From the NCBI GenBank assembly GCA_029262835.1, contig JAJCYQ010000043.1, positions 97,123-161,122 of the forward strand: a DNA stretch of 64,000 nt. Reading direction: 5' to 3'. Below, piece after piece: positions 17,811-26,247 of this stretch (position 1 is the stretch's first letter; each line of letters starts with the position of its first letter). Source of the DNA: Bacteroidota bacterium (GTDB lineage: Bacteria > Bacteroidota > Rhodothermia > Rhodothermales > UBA10348). The notes below the pieces were generated by a model that had not been told where the DNA came from, did no database searches, and saw only the letters and a list, made by a program, of their open reading frames with translations. The translations under genes were made by a program, and so were the position numbers.

Positions 17811-17937
17811 AGAGGTTCTGGGTCAGGATCAGGGCAGGTGAAAGAGCGCCCCAACCATGTGCCGCGCACTCAGATCCTCCGTTCGCGCTGGAAGCGCTAT
17901 CATTCACGGTATCCGCACTCGGCCGCTTGTTCAACTC

Positions 17938-18145
17938 TTATTTCGGGCCCAGAAACACCTCCATGTCCGGATAATCCTGGAGCAGCCCGTCCTGGGCCAT
18001 CCAGGCTTCGATGGCGTCGATGTCCATGGGCACGAAGTCCGAGATGATTTCTGCGTGGTCCTCGTGGATAATGATGAGGTCCTCGAGTCGGATATAGATC
18101 TGTTCTTCCGGCTCGCGGAGCGCCGTCTCGATTTTGACTCCCCAT
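17938..18145 (-). pseudogene. Short conserved-looking ORF with 1-bp frameshift at its start
   Basis: A well-composed 65-residue frame (VKIETALREPEEQIYIRLED, then IIIHEDHAEIISDFVPMD, then DYPDMEVFLGPK) ends at 17938 but lacks a start codon. An ATG at 18143-18145 is one base out of frame. Deleting one G from the GGGG run after it gives MGVKIETAL and a 68-residue protein. Either a recent frameshift, a base-calling slip in a homopolymer, or initiation at a CTG further upstream. Function unknown. It lies head-to-head with the SEC-C gene. Confidence 0.45.
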
Positions 18146-18162
18146 GGCAGTATATTTGCCCT

Positions 18163-18405
18163 ATGGCAAAGAAACCAAGACGCAACGACCCCTGCTACTG
18201 CGGAAGCGGTGAGAAGTACAAACACTGCTGCCAGGAGAAGGACGAGTCCTCGGCACTCAAGTCGAACCTGGCCATGATAGCCATTGCGGCGGCGCTGCTC
18301 ATTGGGCTGGCGCTCGCGTGGAATTCGTTCTCGGGTGGTGGCGGTGGTGCCGGAAACTGCCCGTCTGGAACGGTCTGGTCACCGGAGCATCAGCACTGTC
18401 ATTGA
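18163..18405 (+). CDS. SEC-C motif protein with membrane anchor
   Basis: 80 aa. The N-terminal SEC-C zinc-binding motif is RRNDPCYCGSGEKYKHCC (residues 5-22), as in the SecA C-terminus. One hydrophobic helix follows (LAMIAIAAALLIGLALAW, about 37-54), then a glycine stretch and a second Cys/His-containing end (CPSGTVWSPEHQHCH) that may bind another metal or form a disulfide. Small SEC-C proteins are often adaptors to ribosomes or SecB-like partners. I chose ATG 18163 over the upstream extension because the motif then begins at the expected position. Confidence 0.75.
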   Translation: MAKKPRRNDPCYCGSGEKYKHCCQEKDESSALKSNLAMIAIAAALLIGLALAWNSFSGGGGGAGNCPSGTVWSPEHQHCH

Positions 18406-18509
18406 CCGCGCAGGTCATTGTCCCACAGGAACTTTCGCGTGACGTGATTTGACATGTGCCCGGGCACGAGTGTACATTCGGCTACCCGAACCACCCACCC
18501 GAGCCTGCC

Positions 18510-19931
18510 GTGCTCTTCAACTCACTGACGTTCGTCGCGTTTTTCGCGATCGTCCTGGCTTTTCACAACCTGCCGGTTGCGTGGCGCACCAAGAAGATCT
18601 TTCTGCTCCTGGCGAGCTATGTGTTCTATGCCGCCTGGAGTCCCCCCTTCGTGCTTCTGCTTTGGCTGTCAACGCTTGTTGACTGGCACGTGGCGAAAGC
18701 GCTGTTTCGCGCATCGACCCAGACCCGGCGCAGGCTTCTTCTGTTCGTGAGTGTGGCCGTCAACCTTGGCGTACTTGGCTATTTCAAGTACGGCGGGTTC
18801 CTGCTGGAGAACTTCGTGGCACTCATGGCGCTCATCGGCGTGGACTACCAGCCCGCGGCGCCGTCCATCATCCTGCCTGTCGGCATCAGCTTTTACACGT
18901 TCCAGACCATGGCCTATACCATGGATGTGTACCTTCGCCGGGCGGAGCCCACCCGTTCGGTATTGGACTTTGCGCTCTTTGTGACGTTCTTTCCGCAGCT
19001 TGTTGCCGGGCCCATTGTCAGGCCCACACATCTCATTCCGCAGTTTGCCAAGCCAAGGCGGGCGAGTGCCCAGCAGCTCCTCTGGGGACTCGGTCTCATG
19101 ACGCTCGGCCTGTTCCAGAAAGTCGTCGTTGCCGACGGCATGCTGGCCCATGCTTCCGATACCGTCTTCGGCGCTACGGGGGCCGTGCCCTTCATCGATG
19201 CGTGGCTGGGTACGCTCGCGTTTGCCGGGCAGATTTTCAGCGACTTTGCCGGGTACTCCACGACGGCGATAGGCGCCGCGCTGTGCCTCGGCTTCTCGCT
19301 GCCGAACAACTTCCGCTTTCCCTATGCCGCCATTGGTTTTTCTGATTTCTGGCGACGATGGCATATATCCCTGTCGACCTGGCTGAGGGACTATCTGTAT
19401 ATCCCGCTCGGCGGCAACCGGAAAGGGCCGGCCAGGACGTACGTGAACCTGATGATCACGATGTTGCTGGGCGGACTCTGGCACGGGGCCGCCTGGACGT
19501 TCATCGTCTGGGGTGGTCTGCATGGCCTTTATCTCATGGCCGAGCGTTTCCTGCAGCGCCGGTTCGGCGATCCGGAGCGGACGACGGGGCTCGCGCATCA
19601 GATCTTCGTTGGCATCGTGACGTATTTCCTGGTGCAGATCACGTGGGTCTTTTTCCGCGCACCGGACTTCACTACAGCCTGGAGCCTCATCACGTCCATG
19701 TTCGGTTTTGCGAGCGGCGCTACGCCCGTTTTGGCGACCGTCCATATGATCCAGGTGGTAGTCGTTACGGTTTCCATGCTCGCCGTGCACGCGTACATGC
19801 GCTCCAGGACGCTCGAAGAGGTAGTCGGCCGCGCGCACTGGGCCGTTGTCGGCGTGGTTTGGGCCGCCATGCTCTTCGCCCTTGTCATCACACAGGGCTC
19901 CGGAAGTTCGTTCATCTATTTCCAGTTCTGA
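18510..19931 (+). CDS. MBOAT-family O-acyltransferase (AlgI-like)
   Basis: 473 aa from GTG 18510, which gives the family start VLFNSLTFVAFF. It is a polytopic membrane enzyme. Family marks are FKYGGFLLENF, LPVGISFYTFQTMAY, VTFFPQLVAGPIVRP, FSDFWRRWHISLSTWLRDY, and the catalytic histidine in LGGLWHGAAWTF. It transfers acyl groups to extracytoplasmic sugars or glycans, usually with an SGNH-fold partner, which here is the next gene 2 bp away. The exact acceptor (exopolysaccharide or cell-wall glycan) is not shown by context. Confidence 0.92.
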   Translation: MLFNSLTFVAFFAIVLAFHNLPVAWRTKKIFLLLASYVFYAAWSPPFVLLLWLSTLVDWHVAKALFRASTQTRRRLLLFVSVAVNLGVLGYFKYGGFLLENFVALMALIGVDYQPAAPSIILPVGISFYTFQTMAYTMDVYLRRAEPTRSVLDFALFVTFFPQLVAGPIVRPTHLIPQFAKPRRASAQQLLWGLGLMTLGLFQKVVVADGMLAHASDTVFGATGAVPFIDAWLGTLAFAGQIFSDFAGYSTTAIGAALCLGFSLPNNFRFPYAAIGFSDFWRRWHISLSTWLRDYLYIPLGGNRKGPARTYVNLMITMLLGGLWHGAAWTFIVWGGLHGLYLMAERFLQRRFGDPERTTGLAHQIFVGIVTYFLVQITWVFFRAPDFTTAWSLITSMFGFASGATPVLATVHMIQVVVVTVSMLAVHAYMRSRTLEEVVGRAHWAVVGVVWAAMLFALVITQGSGSSFIYFQF

Positions 19932-19933
19932 TT

Positions 19934-20971
19934 ATGATGCACACGGACGGTACAGATCGCACCATACCCACTCTTGCCTACGCGCGAGCCGGAGCGCTCA
20001 TGCTGCTCCTGGTCGTCGTTGCCATCGGTGCCTGGGAAATCAACTGGCGGGCTCGCGGCTACAACCCGATGGTCGCGGACAGTCCGGCCTTCTGGGCTAT
20101 CCAGCGCCGGGCGGCAACGGCCGCCGAAGATCCTGTGGTTATCGTGGGCTCGTCGCGCGCTCTTTTCGACATCAATCTCGAAGTCTGGGAGCGTCTTGAC
20201 GGGCGGCGCCCAATCCAGCTGTCGCTCGAGGGTACGTCGGGATTGCTTGGCCTGAAGCACCTGGCCGAGGATCCGGAGTTCTCCGGAACGGTGATCGTAG
20301 GCGTCACGCCTCCGCTCTATTTCACCGGATTTGCTTTCAGGGGCAACGTTTTTGAACACTACGAGTCCGAGACGCCGTCTGAGTGGGTGGGCAAACAACT
20401 GTCCATGCCCCTGGAAAGCGTTTTCGCATTCATTGAATTTGAGAACCTGCCTCTTTTCGAGCTTTTGCAGGATATTCCGATGCCGAACCGCGCTGGCGTG
20501 AATCCTCCCCACATGGAAATCCGGAAACTGTCCGAAAGTGACTTCAGCCGAAATACCTGGATGTGGCCTCACGTCGAGGAAGACAGCACGTACCGGGAGG
20601 GATCGCGCGCTATCTGGCTACACACGCTGGAGCAGATGGCCCCACCCCCAGGCACACCACCTGCCGACCCGGAGCCCATGATTGAAGAGACGATTGCCCA
20701 TGTAGCGGCCATCCGCGAACGGGGCGGTGATGTGGTATTCATTCGAGCGCCGAGCGCCGGTCCGTGGCGGGAGGTGGAGGCAGGTGGCTTCCCGCGCGAA
20801 AAATACTGGGACCTGCTCATGCAGCGGGTCGATGCGGGAGGAGTACACTTCGAGGACCATCCGGAACTCATGGGGCTGGACCTGCCCGAATGGTCGCATC
20901 TGAGCCGCGATAGTGCTGTGCGCTACACAGAGGCCATTCATCCACTCATAAGGGAAGCCCTGTGGAGGTGA
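19934..20971 (+). CDS. SGNH-like membrane-anchored partner of the MBOAT enzyme
   Basis: 345 aa from the ATG at 19934 (a second ATG follows directly). One N-terminal membrane helix (AGALMLLLVVVAIGAWEINW) is followed by an extracytoplasmic domain with a block-I-like serine (VVIVGSSRALFDI, about 77), a block around VIVGVTPPLYF (about 115) and a C-terminal Asp/His pair candidate (DLPEWSHLSRDSAVRYTEAIHP). This fits the AlgJ/DltD-like SGNH proteins that work with MBOAT acyltransferases. It completes the two-gene acylation module. Confidence 0.75.
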   Translation: MMHTDGTDRTIPTLAYARAGALMLLLVVVAIGAWEINWRARGYNPMVADSPAFWAIQRRAATAAEDPVVIVGSSRALFDINLEVWERLDGRRPIQLSLEGTSGLLGLKHLAEDPEFSGTVIVGVTPPLYFTGFAFRGNVFEHYESETPSEWVGKQLSMPLESVFAFIEFENLPLFELLQDIPMPNRAGVNPPHMEIRKLSESDFSRNTWMWPHVEEDSTYREGSRAIWLHTLEQMAPPPGTPPADPEPMIEETIAHVAAIRERGGDVVFIRAPSAGPWREVEAGGFPREKYWDLLMQRVDAGGVHFEDHPELMGLDLPEWSHLSRDSAVRYTEAIHPLIREALWR

Positions 20972-20975
20972 AACC

Positions 20976-21413
20976 ATGAACATTCTGGTCCCCATCGATT
21001 TTTCGGACGCTACGCAGGGGGTGTGCCACCAGGCAGGCCAATTGGCGCGCGATCGCGGGGCGCATGTGCGCCTTGTTCACGTGGCCGAGCCGGATCCGAA
21101 TTTCGTAGGATATGACGCGGGTCCAGATGTGGTGCGTGGGCAGGTCGCCTCGGAGTACCGCAAGGAGCATGAACGGCTTCGCGAACTGGCCGACGCCATG
21201 CGCGCGTCGTTCGACGTAGAGGTTACGCCGCTCCTCGTGCAGGGCGAGACGGTGTCGTCTATTATGGATCTTGCCGCACGGCACGACGCCGATTACATTG
21301 TGATGGGCACGCATGGCCGCGGCGTCGTCTACCAGGTACTCATTGGCAGCACGAGCGAAGGTGTCCTGCGGCGGGCATCATGTCCCGTTCTGCTCATCCC
21401 GACACGCATATGA
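20976..21413 (+). CDS. Universal stress protein (UspA family)
   Basis: 145 aa single Usp domain. It starts NILVPIDFSDA and ends with the ATP-binding signature G-2x-G-9x-G-S/T seen as MGTHGRGVVYQVLIGSTSEGVLRRASCPVLLI, so it probably binds ATP. It begins 4 bp after the SGNH gene and its stop overlaps the next start (ATGA), so all four genes from the MBOAT gene on look like one operon. Confidence 0.93.
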   Translation: MNILVPIDFSDATQGVCHQAGQLARDRGAHVRLVHVAEPDPNFVGYDAGPDVVRGQVASEYRKEHERLRELADAMRASFDVEVTPLLVQGETVSSIMDLAARHDADYIVMGTHGRGVVYQVLIGSTSEGVLRRASCPVLLIPTRI

Positions 21414-21826
21414 CAGGTACAAAGCACTTATGGTTCGAGCCGGACGCCGAGCCACTCACGAGCACGGTCCGTGCAACGCTGACACCAGAGGCAGGTGGAT
21501 CGTTTTACGCGCTCCGCTACGAGTGGACGAAGGGCGACGAGCCACACGCAGGTGTCATGCTTGTCCACAGGACGGCGAGCATTGGAGCGCCAGCCATTTC
21601 ATGGGCCGATTCCTTCCACCAGTCGGGTGCTCTGATGGTACTCACGTGTGAAGCCGCCCCGGCGTCGGGCGTCGTTGGCCTCGGCGCGTACGCGGCACCT
21701 CCAGGACCCGACTGGGGATGGAGAATTGCCGTAGAGTGGCCGTCCGATGGAGGACTCGACATCCACATGACGAACATCTGGCCGAGTGGTCAGGAAGATC
21801 GTGCAGTCAGGATTATGCTCCGCTGA
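21410..21826 (+). CDS. Small DUF1579-like protein
   Basis: 138 aa from ATG 21410, overlapping the usp stop. A beta-rich soluble protein (SFYALRYEWTKGDEPHAGVMLVHRT, then GLGAYAAPPGPDWGWRIAVEW). The alternating tryptophans and pattern resemble DUF1579-type lipocalin-like barrels, but I am not certain. No signal peptide, so cytoplasmic. Function unknown. Confidence 0.55.
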   Translation: MTGTKHLWFEPDAEPLTSTVRATLTPEAGGSFYALRYEWTKGDEPHAGVMLVHRTASIGAPAISWADSFHQSGALMVLTCEAAPASGVVGLGAYAAPPGPDWGWRIAVEWPSDGGLDIHMTNIWPSGQEDRAVRIMLR

Positions 21827-21843
21827 ACGCGCGTCTGCGCCGC

Positions 21844-22359
21844 TCAGATGAAAATGATCTGCGTGTTCGGACCGTCGGCGAGCGCATACATGTCGCCCAC
21901 CGTAATGATACCCTTCACGTCGTCAATGAGGTCGTCCTCCTCCAGATGGAACATCTCGGCTGCGAGCTGGCAGGCATAGATTTCGCCGCCGCCCGCCACG
22001 ATCATGTCGAAGAACTCGGACACAGGCGGGATGTCCATCTTGTCCATTTCTTTCTTCATCATCGCGCTGGCGAGCGCTTCCATGCCTGGCAGGCCTGCAA
22101 TCATGGTGGGCACATGTTCCATCATGGCCGGGTTTCCGACCGTTGCCGTATGCAGCTTGTCCTGTTTGCCTTTTCGAATGGCGTTCAGGCCGAAAAACGT
22201 GAAGAACATTTTGGCTTCTATGCCTTCCATGACGGCGCCGTTGGCCATCACCAGACCCGCATAGACGTCTTCAATGGTGCCCTTCGATACAATGATGAGC
22301 ACTTTTTCGACCTTGTGGTGCTTCGTTTGCACGTCTTTTTTGAATGCTGTGGCTTCCAT
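21844..22359 (-). CDS. DsrE/DsrF-like sulfur-relay protein
   Basis: 171 aa from ATG 22359. The DsrE fold is visible: KVLIIVSKGTIEDVYAGLVMANGAV, AKMFFTFFG, and EIYACQLAAEMF with a candidate persulfide cysteine, then DVKGIITVGDMYALADG. It resembles the DsrE2/peroxiredoxin-like group that trades persulfide sulfur in sulfide oxidation and tRNA thiolation. It is the third gene after sqr and the DsrC-like gene; together they suggest handling of sulfane sulfur made by the quinone oxidoreductase. Confidence 0.83.
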   Translation of the reverse strand: MEATAFKKDVQTKHHKVEKVLIIVSKGTIEDVYAGLVMANGAVMEGIEAKMFFTFFGLNAIRKGKQDKLHTATVGNPAMMEHVPTMIAGLPGMEALASAMMKKEMDKMDIPPVSEFFDMIVAGGGEIYACQLAAEMFHLEEDDLIDDVKGIITVGDMYALADGPNTQIIFI

Positions 22360-22363
22360 GGTC

Positions 22364-22672
22364 TTATACGTAGCTTGCTGGTTTGGGAATACCGGCCAGT
22401 TTGGAGGCCAGCTTGAGCGGAGCACCCGGGAAGAGAGCATAGAAGCCCTTGATATCCACGATACCTGACTTTCCAATGCGTCGAATGGACAGCTTTTCGC
22501 CATCCATCGTTGCCTTGCGCAGGAATTCGAGCACCTCGAAGTGTTTGTCGGTCAGCTCGATATCGTTCGCGCGGGCCAGTTCACGGGCTACATCGCGTGA
22601 CCACTCGTCAGGGTTGGTCATGTAGCCTTCCTCGTTGAACGAGATGTCGGATAGGGTCATTTCGTCGGTCAT
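22364..22672 (-). CDS. DsrC/TusE-like protein lacking the redox cysteines
   Basis: 102 aa. DsrC fold marks are GYMTNPDEWSRDVARELAR, ELTDKHFEVLEFLR and GIVDIKGFYALFPGAPLKLASKLAGIPKPASYV. DsrC and TusE end in a flexible arm with a penultimate Cys and often a second Cys about 11 residues earlier. Here the end is SYV and the earlier position is Ser, so neither cysteine is present. Such proteins cannot carry a trisulfide or persulfide and may be regulatory (RspA-like in one published classification, from memory). The start overlaps the sqr stop. Confidence 0.83.
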   Translation of the reverse strand: MTDEMTLSDISFNEEGYMTNPDEWSRDVARELARANDIELTDKHFEVLEFLRKATMDGEKLSIRRIGKSGIVDIKGFYALFPGAPLKLASKLAGIPKPASYV

Positions 22673-23916
22673 GATGCCACCTTGTCTTGTTTTCCTGTCA
22701 TGGTCATTCTGGTCGATACGGGCAGGTGCCTGCCGGGAAGCAGCATGTTCCAGTACACCCACTTGAAGGCAAGCTTGCCCATGTGATTCATGCGGGTTTC
22801 CTTCAGCAGTCGCATGGGGCCGGCCACTGGAAGGGGGAAGGATCCCGGCAGAGGTTCGGTATCGTAATTGAAGTCGATGAGCGTGGCCTTCCCGCGGCCC
22901 GTTTCTATGAAGCAGTTGGCGTGTCCGTCGAAGTCGGGGAGCAGATTCTGGCCTTCGATATGGCGAAGAATGTTCTCCTCCAGCACTTCGGCCTCAAAGT
23001 GGGCCACCGATCCGGCTTTGGACGTGGGCACGTTGGTGGCGTCACCAATGACGAAGATATCGGCGTGCTCCTTGGCCGCGAGCGTGTGCTTGTCGGTCGG
23101 AATAAAATTCAGATCATCTGCATCGCCCATATCCGAGGCGTCGACCATGTCGGCGCCCATGTTGACGGGTACGGAGACGAGCAGATCGAAAGGAACCTCG
23201 CGCTCGTCATACGAGACCAGGACCTTTCTATCGTTGTCCACGCGTTCCAGGTAGAAGTCGGGGACCACCTCAATGTCCTTCTCTTCCATCAACTGTCCCA
23301 GGACGCGTGTGGCGATGGGCTTCGTGAAGGCTCCCGAGAGTGGTGTCACGTAGACGATGTCCACCTTGTCGCGCATGCCACGTTCAGTAAAGAAGCTGTC
23401 GGCCAGGAAGGCGAACTCGAGAGGGGCGACCGGGCACTTGAAAATGCTCTCGGCCAGATTGATGACCAGCCGGCCACCCTGCCAGTCCTCGAGTTTGTCG
23501 GCGAGCGCGCATGCGCCCTCAAACGTGTAGAAGTCGAATATGTCCTTGTACCAGAGTTCTTCCTTCAGGCCGGGCGTTTCCTCGGGCCGGGGCGTCGTTC
23601 CGGTGGCGATAAGCAGCACATCGTAGGACAGTTCGTCGCCGCCGGTGAGGCGAACACGTTTCTCGTCGGGCTCCACTTTTTCTACCTCAGCCAAGCGGAA
23701 CGTTACGCCCTTCGGAAACAGGTCCACCTTCGGCCGGACCACATCTGCCGGTTCGTACATCCTGAACGGAATAAAGAGAAAACCAGGTTGATAGTAGTGC
23801 TTTGGATCCTTGTCAATGACGGTGATGGACCACTCCTCCGCGTCCAGCTTCCGGCGAAGCTTGTTCGCCATCATGGTCCCGGCTGTGCCGCCGCCCAGTA
23901 TTAAGAAATGTTTCAT
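22669..23916 (-). CDS. sqr: Sulfide:quinone oxidoreductase
   Basis: 415 aa flavoprotein. The N-terminal FAD site is FLILGGGTAGTMMANKL, the middle GTG motif is LLIATGTTPRP, and the C-terminal FAD motif is DIFVIGDATNVPTSKAG. The redox cysteines match SQRs: Cys161 in SIFKCPVAP and Cys335 in GHANCFIETG. It oxidises sulfide at the inner membrane, passes electrons to quinone and leaves sulfane sulfur. It heads an operon with the DsrC-like and DsrE-like genes (ATGA overlap, then 4 bp). The two-cysteine core is compatible with SQR rather than flavocytochrome c sulfide dehydrogenase, which has a different partner. Confidence 0.88.
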   Translation of the reverse strand: MKHFLILGGGTAGTMMANKLRRKLDAEEWSITVIDKDPKHYYQPGFLFIPFRMYEPADVVRPKVDLFPKGVTFRLAEVEKVEPDEKRVRLTGGDELSYDVLLIATGTTPRPEETPGLKEELWYKDIFDFYTFEGACALADKLEDWQGGRLVINLAESIFKCPVAPLEFAFLADSFFTERGMRDKVDIVYVTPLSGAFTKPIATRVLGQLMEEKDIEVVPDFYLERVDNDRKVLVSYDEREVPFDLLVSVPVNMGADMVDASDMGDADDLNFIPTDKHTLAAKEHADIFVIGDATNVPTSKAGSVAHFEAEVLEENILRHIEGQNLLPDFDGHANCFIETGRGKATLIDFNYDTEPLPGSFPLPVAGPMRLLKETRMNHMGKLAFKWVYWNMLLPGRHLPVSTRMTMTGKQDKVAS

Positions 23917-24055
23917 CGTGGTACGGGCTATGATTCTGAACGTACTTTACGGCAACTCGGGTGCGTTCGCTGTATGACGGTTACGATCTGGGGCGTGGGT
24001 TCTCCCACGACGCGCCATGTAGGTAAAACCCCTATAAAATCCAGTCCAGCATATC

Positions 24056-25015
24056 ATGACGAGAAAAGAATGGCTCAAAGCAGTGGGCCTGTCCACGGTC
24101 GCCATGGCCTCTGGACCGTTCCAGGTATTTCGCGGCGAACGCATCTACCCATCCTCCAATCACAGTGGAAGGGAGCCTGCGTCGGAGCGTGTACTCCGGA
24201 TTGCCCACCTCACAGACTCGCATCTCGAGAAAGCGGGCTCGGATGGCTGGATGCGCACGTGTATTCGCCATGCCCAGGCGCTCAGCGACCCGCCCGACGT
24301 CTTCTTTATGGGGGGTGATATCATCAACGATGCGCTTCGAAGGGATGCCGACGAGATCGAGGCCCAATGGGATCTCTGGCGCGGTGTCAAGCAGGAGCTG
24401 GCGCGGCCGGCCGTGTACTGCATTGGCAACCACGATGTGTGGGGGAAAGCAGAGCACCGCGACGACCCCCGCTGGGGCAAGACGTGGGCCATGCAGGAAT
24501 TCGGCCTGGAGAGACCGTACTATGATTTCGAGCAGGCAGGTTGGCACTTCATCGTGCTCGACAGCACACACACGAACGAGGATGGCTCGTGGTATACAGG
24601 CCGTCTCGACGATGTCCAGTTCGAGTGGCTCGAACACACGCTCGGCCAGATTGACCCGGCAACTCCCGTTTTCGTTCTGTCCCACATTCCCATCATGTGC
24701 GCCGCCGCGTTTTTCGATGGTGACAATGAGGAAAGTGGAAACTGGCAGATACCGGGTGCCTGGGTGCATATCGATGCGCGCCGGATTGTTGAGCTTTTCC
24801 ATCGGCACCCGAACGTACGGGTGGCCATCAGCGGGCATATCCACCTTCTCGACACCGTCGTATACAACGATGTGACCTACTACTGCAATGGCGCCGTGTG
24901 TGGCGCGTGGTGGGGCGGCGACTATCACCAGACGCATCCAGGGTACGCGCTGATCAATCTGTATGCGGACGGATCGTTCGAGCGGGAATATTTGGCGTAC
25001 GGATGGGCAGAATAA
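24056..25015 (+). CDS. Metallophosphoesterase (calcineurin-like, exported)
   Basis: 319 aa. The di-metal motifs are in order: LTDSHL (DxH, about 52), MGGDIIND (GD, about 85), CIGNHDVWG (GNHD, about 123), LSHIPI (about 209) and ISGHIHLLD (GHxH, about 260). The N-terminus KEWLKAVGLSTVAMASG resembles a secretion or Tat-like signal with a single Arg-Lys instead of two arginines. CpdA/purple-phosphatase-like; the substrate is unknown. The gene stands alone, followed 67 bp later by a peptidase. Confidence 0.85.
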   Translation: MTRKEWLKAVGLSTVAMASGPFQVFRGERIYPSSNHSGREPASERVLRIAHLTDSHLEKAGSDGWMRTCIRHAQALSDPPDVFFMGGDIINDALRRDADEIEAQWDLWRGVKQELARPAVYCIGNHDVWGKAEHRDDPRWGKTWAMQEFGLERPYYDFEQAGWHFIVLDSTHTNEDGSWYTGRLDDVQFEWLEHTLGQIDPATPVFVLSHIPIMCAAAFFDGDNEESGNWQIPGAWVHIDARRIVELFHRHPNVRVAISGHIHLLDTVVYNDVTYYCNGAVCGAWWGGDYHQTHPGYALINLYADGSFEREYLAYGWAE

Positions 25016-25082
25016 GCCGCAGGAAGTAGCTGCTGAACGGCCTTTGGGGAGTATATTGGGCGGAGCCAGCAATACGCCTCCA

Positions 25083-26120
25083 ATGGACGAATACATTGAC
25101 CTGCTCAAGGCGCTGATCCGTCAGCCGAGTGTTGTAGGCAGCGAACACTCTTTCTTCCGGGTCCTGCAACGGGAGCTGGAGGAGCGGGGTGCAGATGTGT
25201 ACTGGTACGAGGGGGTCCTTGTAGCGCAGGGCCGGAATCCCCGCGGTGCCTACTTCTCCGCCCACATTGACCGCCACGGACTCGTGTGCACGGGTCCCGA
25301 CGAGTATCAGTATGCGGCATTTGTCGCGGCCAACCGGTCGGACCTGCTGGACAACGCTGTATCAGAGGAGCTGATGGAGCGTGTGACCGAACGGTTCCAG
25401 TCGGAAACCGTCTTCGCCTACGACCCCTGGTCGGGTGGGTACCGCGGTAGTGGGACCATCGAGGGAGCCTACATCTGCGAGTATCGAAACAACCTGATTT
25501 TTGAGGTCTCGGGACTTTCGGGCATTGTAGCGGGCATCCCGGTGGCCTTTTCCGACCGGCTGACCATTGACAACGGATACCTGGAGGGACAGCTCGACAA
25601 TGTGTTGACCGCAGCGGCGCTCGTGCACGCCTTCAGAATGGGATTTGAGGGTACGGCCTTCTTTACGGCCCAGGAAGAGGCTGGAAAAAGCTGGAGATAC
25701 CTGCTCGAATGGTTTCGGCGCTTTGGCGACTCGACCAACAACCTGTACGTACTCGATACGAGTCCTTTTCCGGTAGATGCGGCGGCCGAGCAGCTTCTCG
25801 TCCTCCGGCGCCGGGACGCCAACGCGCTGTTCAATATCGATGCCACGGCACGCGTGGAGGCGTGCTGCACGCGCCATGGTTTCGGGTACGTGTACAAGGA
25901 TGCCTTCGTGGAAGCCATGAATGCCGAGCGGGCGGCGCGCGGTGAGACGCCGCGGTCACTTGGCAGTACGGAACTCGGCCGGATCATCGATGCGGGAGAA
26001 GGTCTGGTCGATGGTACGACCATCCAGGTGCCTACAACCGGATACCACACCATGAACGAGTCGGCCCGCCTGGAGTCGGTTCGTGCGCTGCTGACTGTCA
26101 TGACGGAACTCGGCGGCTGA
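25083..26120 (+). CDS. M42/M20-like zinc aminopeptidase
   Basis: 345 aa from ATG 25083 (MDEYIDLLKAL); the longer frame overlaps the previous stop and is not favoured. Metal ligands are recognisable: SAHIDRHG (first His-x-Asp), GQLDNVLTAAALV (bridging Asp), TAQEEAG (catalytic Glu pair), VLDTSPF (Asp) and TTGYHTMNE (terminal His). The order fits M42 glutamyl-aminopeptidase-type enzymes, cytosolic and cobalt- or zinc-dependent. The 345-aa length is normal. Confidence 0.82.
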   Translation: MDEYIDLLKALIRQPSVVGSEHSFFRVLQRELEERGADVYWYEGVLVAQGRNPRGAYFSAHIDRHGLVCTGPDEYQYAAFVAANRSDLLDNAVSEELMERVTERFQSETVFAYDPWSGGYRGSGTIEGAYICEYRNNLIFEVSGLSGIVAGIPVAFSDRLTIDNGYLEGQLDNVLTAAALVHAFRMGFEGTAFFTAQEEAGKSWRYLLEWFRRFGDSTNNLYVLDTSPFPVDAAAEQLLVLRRRDANALFNIDATARVEACCTRHGFGYVYKDAFVEAMNAERAARGETPRSLGSTELGRIIDAGEGLVDGTTIQVPTTGYHTMNESARLESVRALLTVMTELGG

Positions 26121-26247
26121 GATCGACATGGGCAGGTTACGCTTGGCTGAAACATGAATTCGGGCGCCCAGATGCTGTGCAAGGCGGCATGACTCCCGAT
26201 CAGTCCGTATTCTTTGCCCCCCACCAACACATTCCCCCCAGTTTGTC

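Noticed and set aside
22687..23904. 405-codon plus-strand frame opposite sqr
   Set aside because: Shadow of a motif-complete SQR gene.
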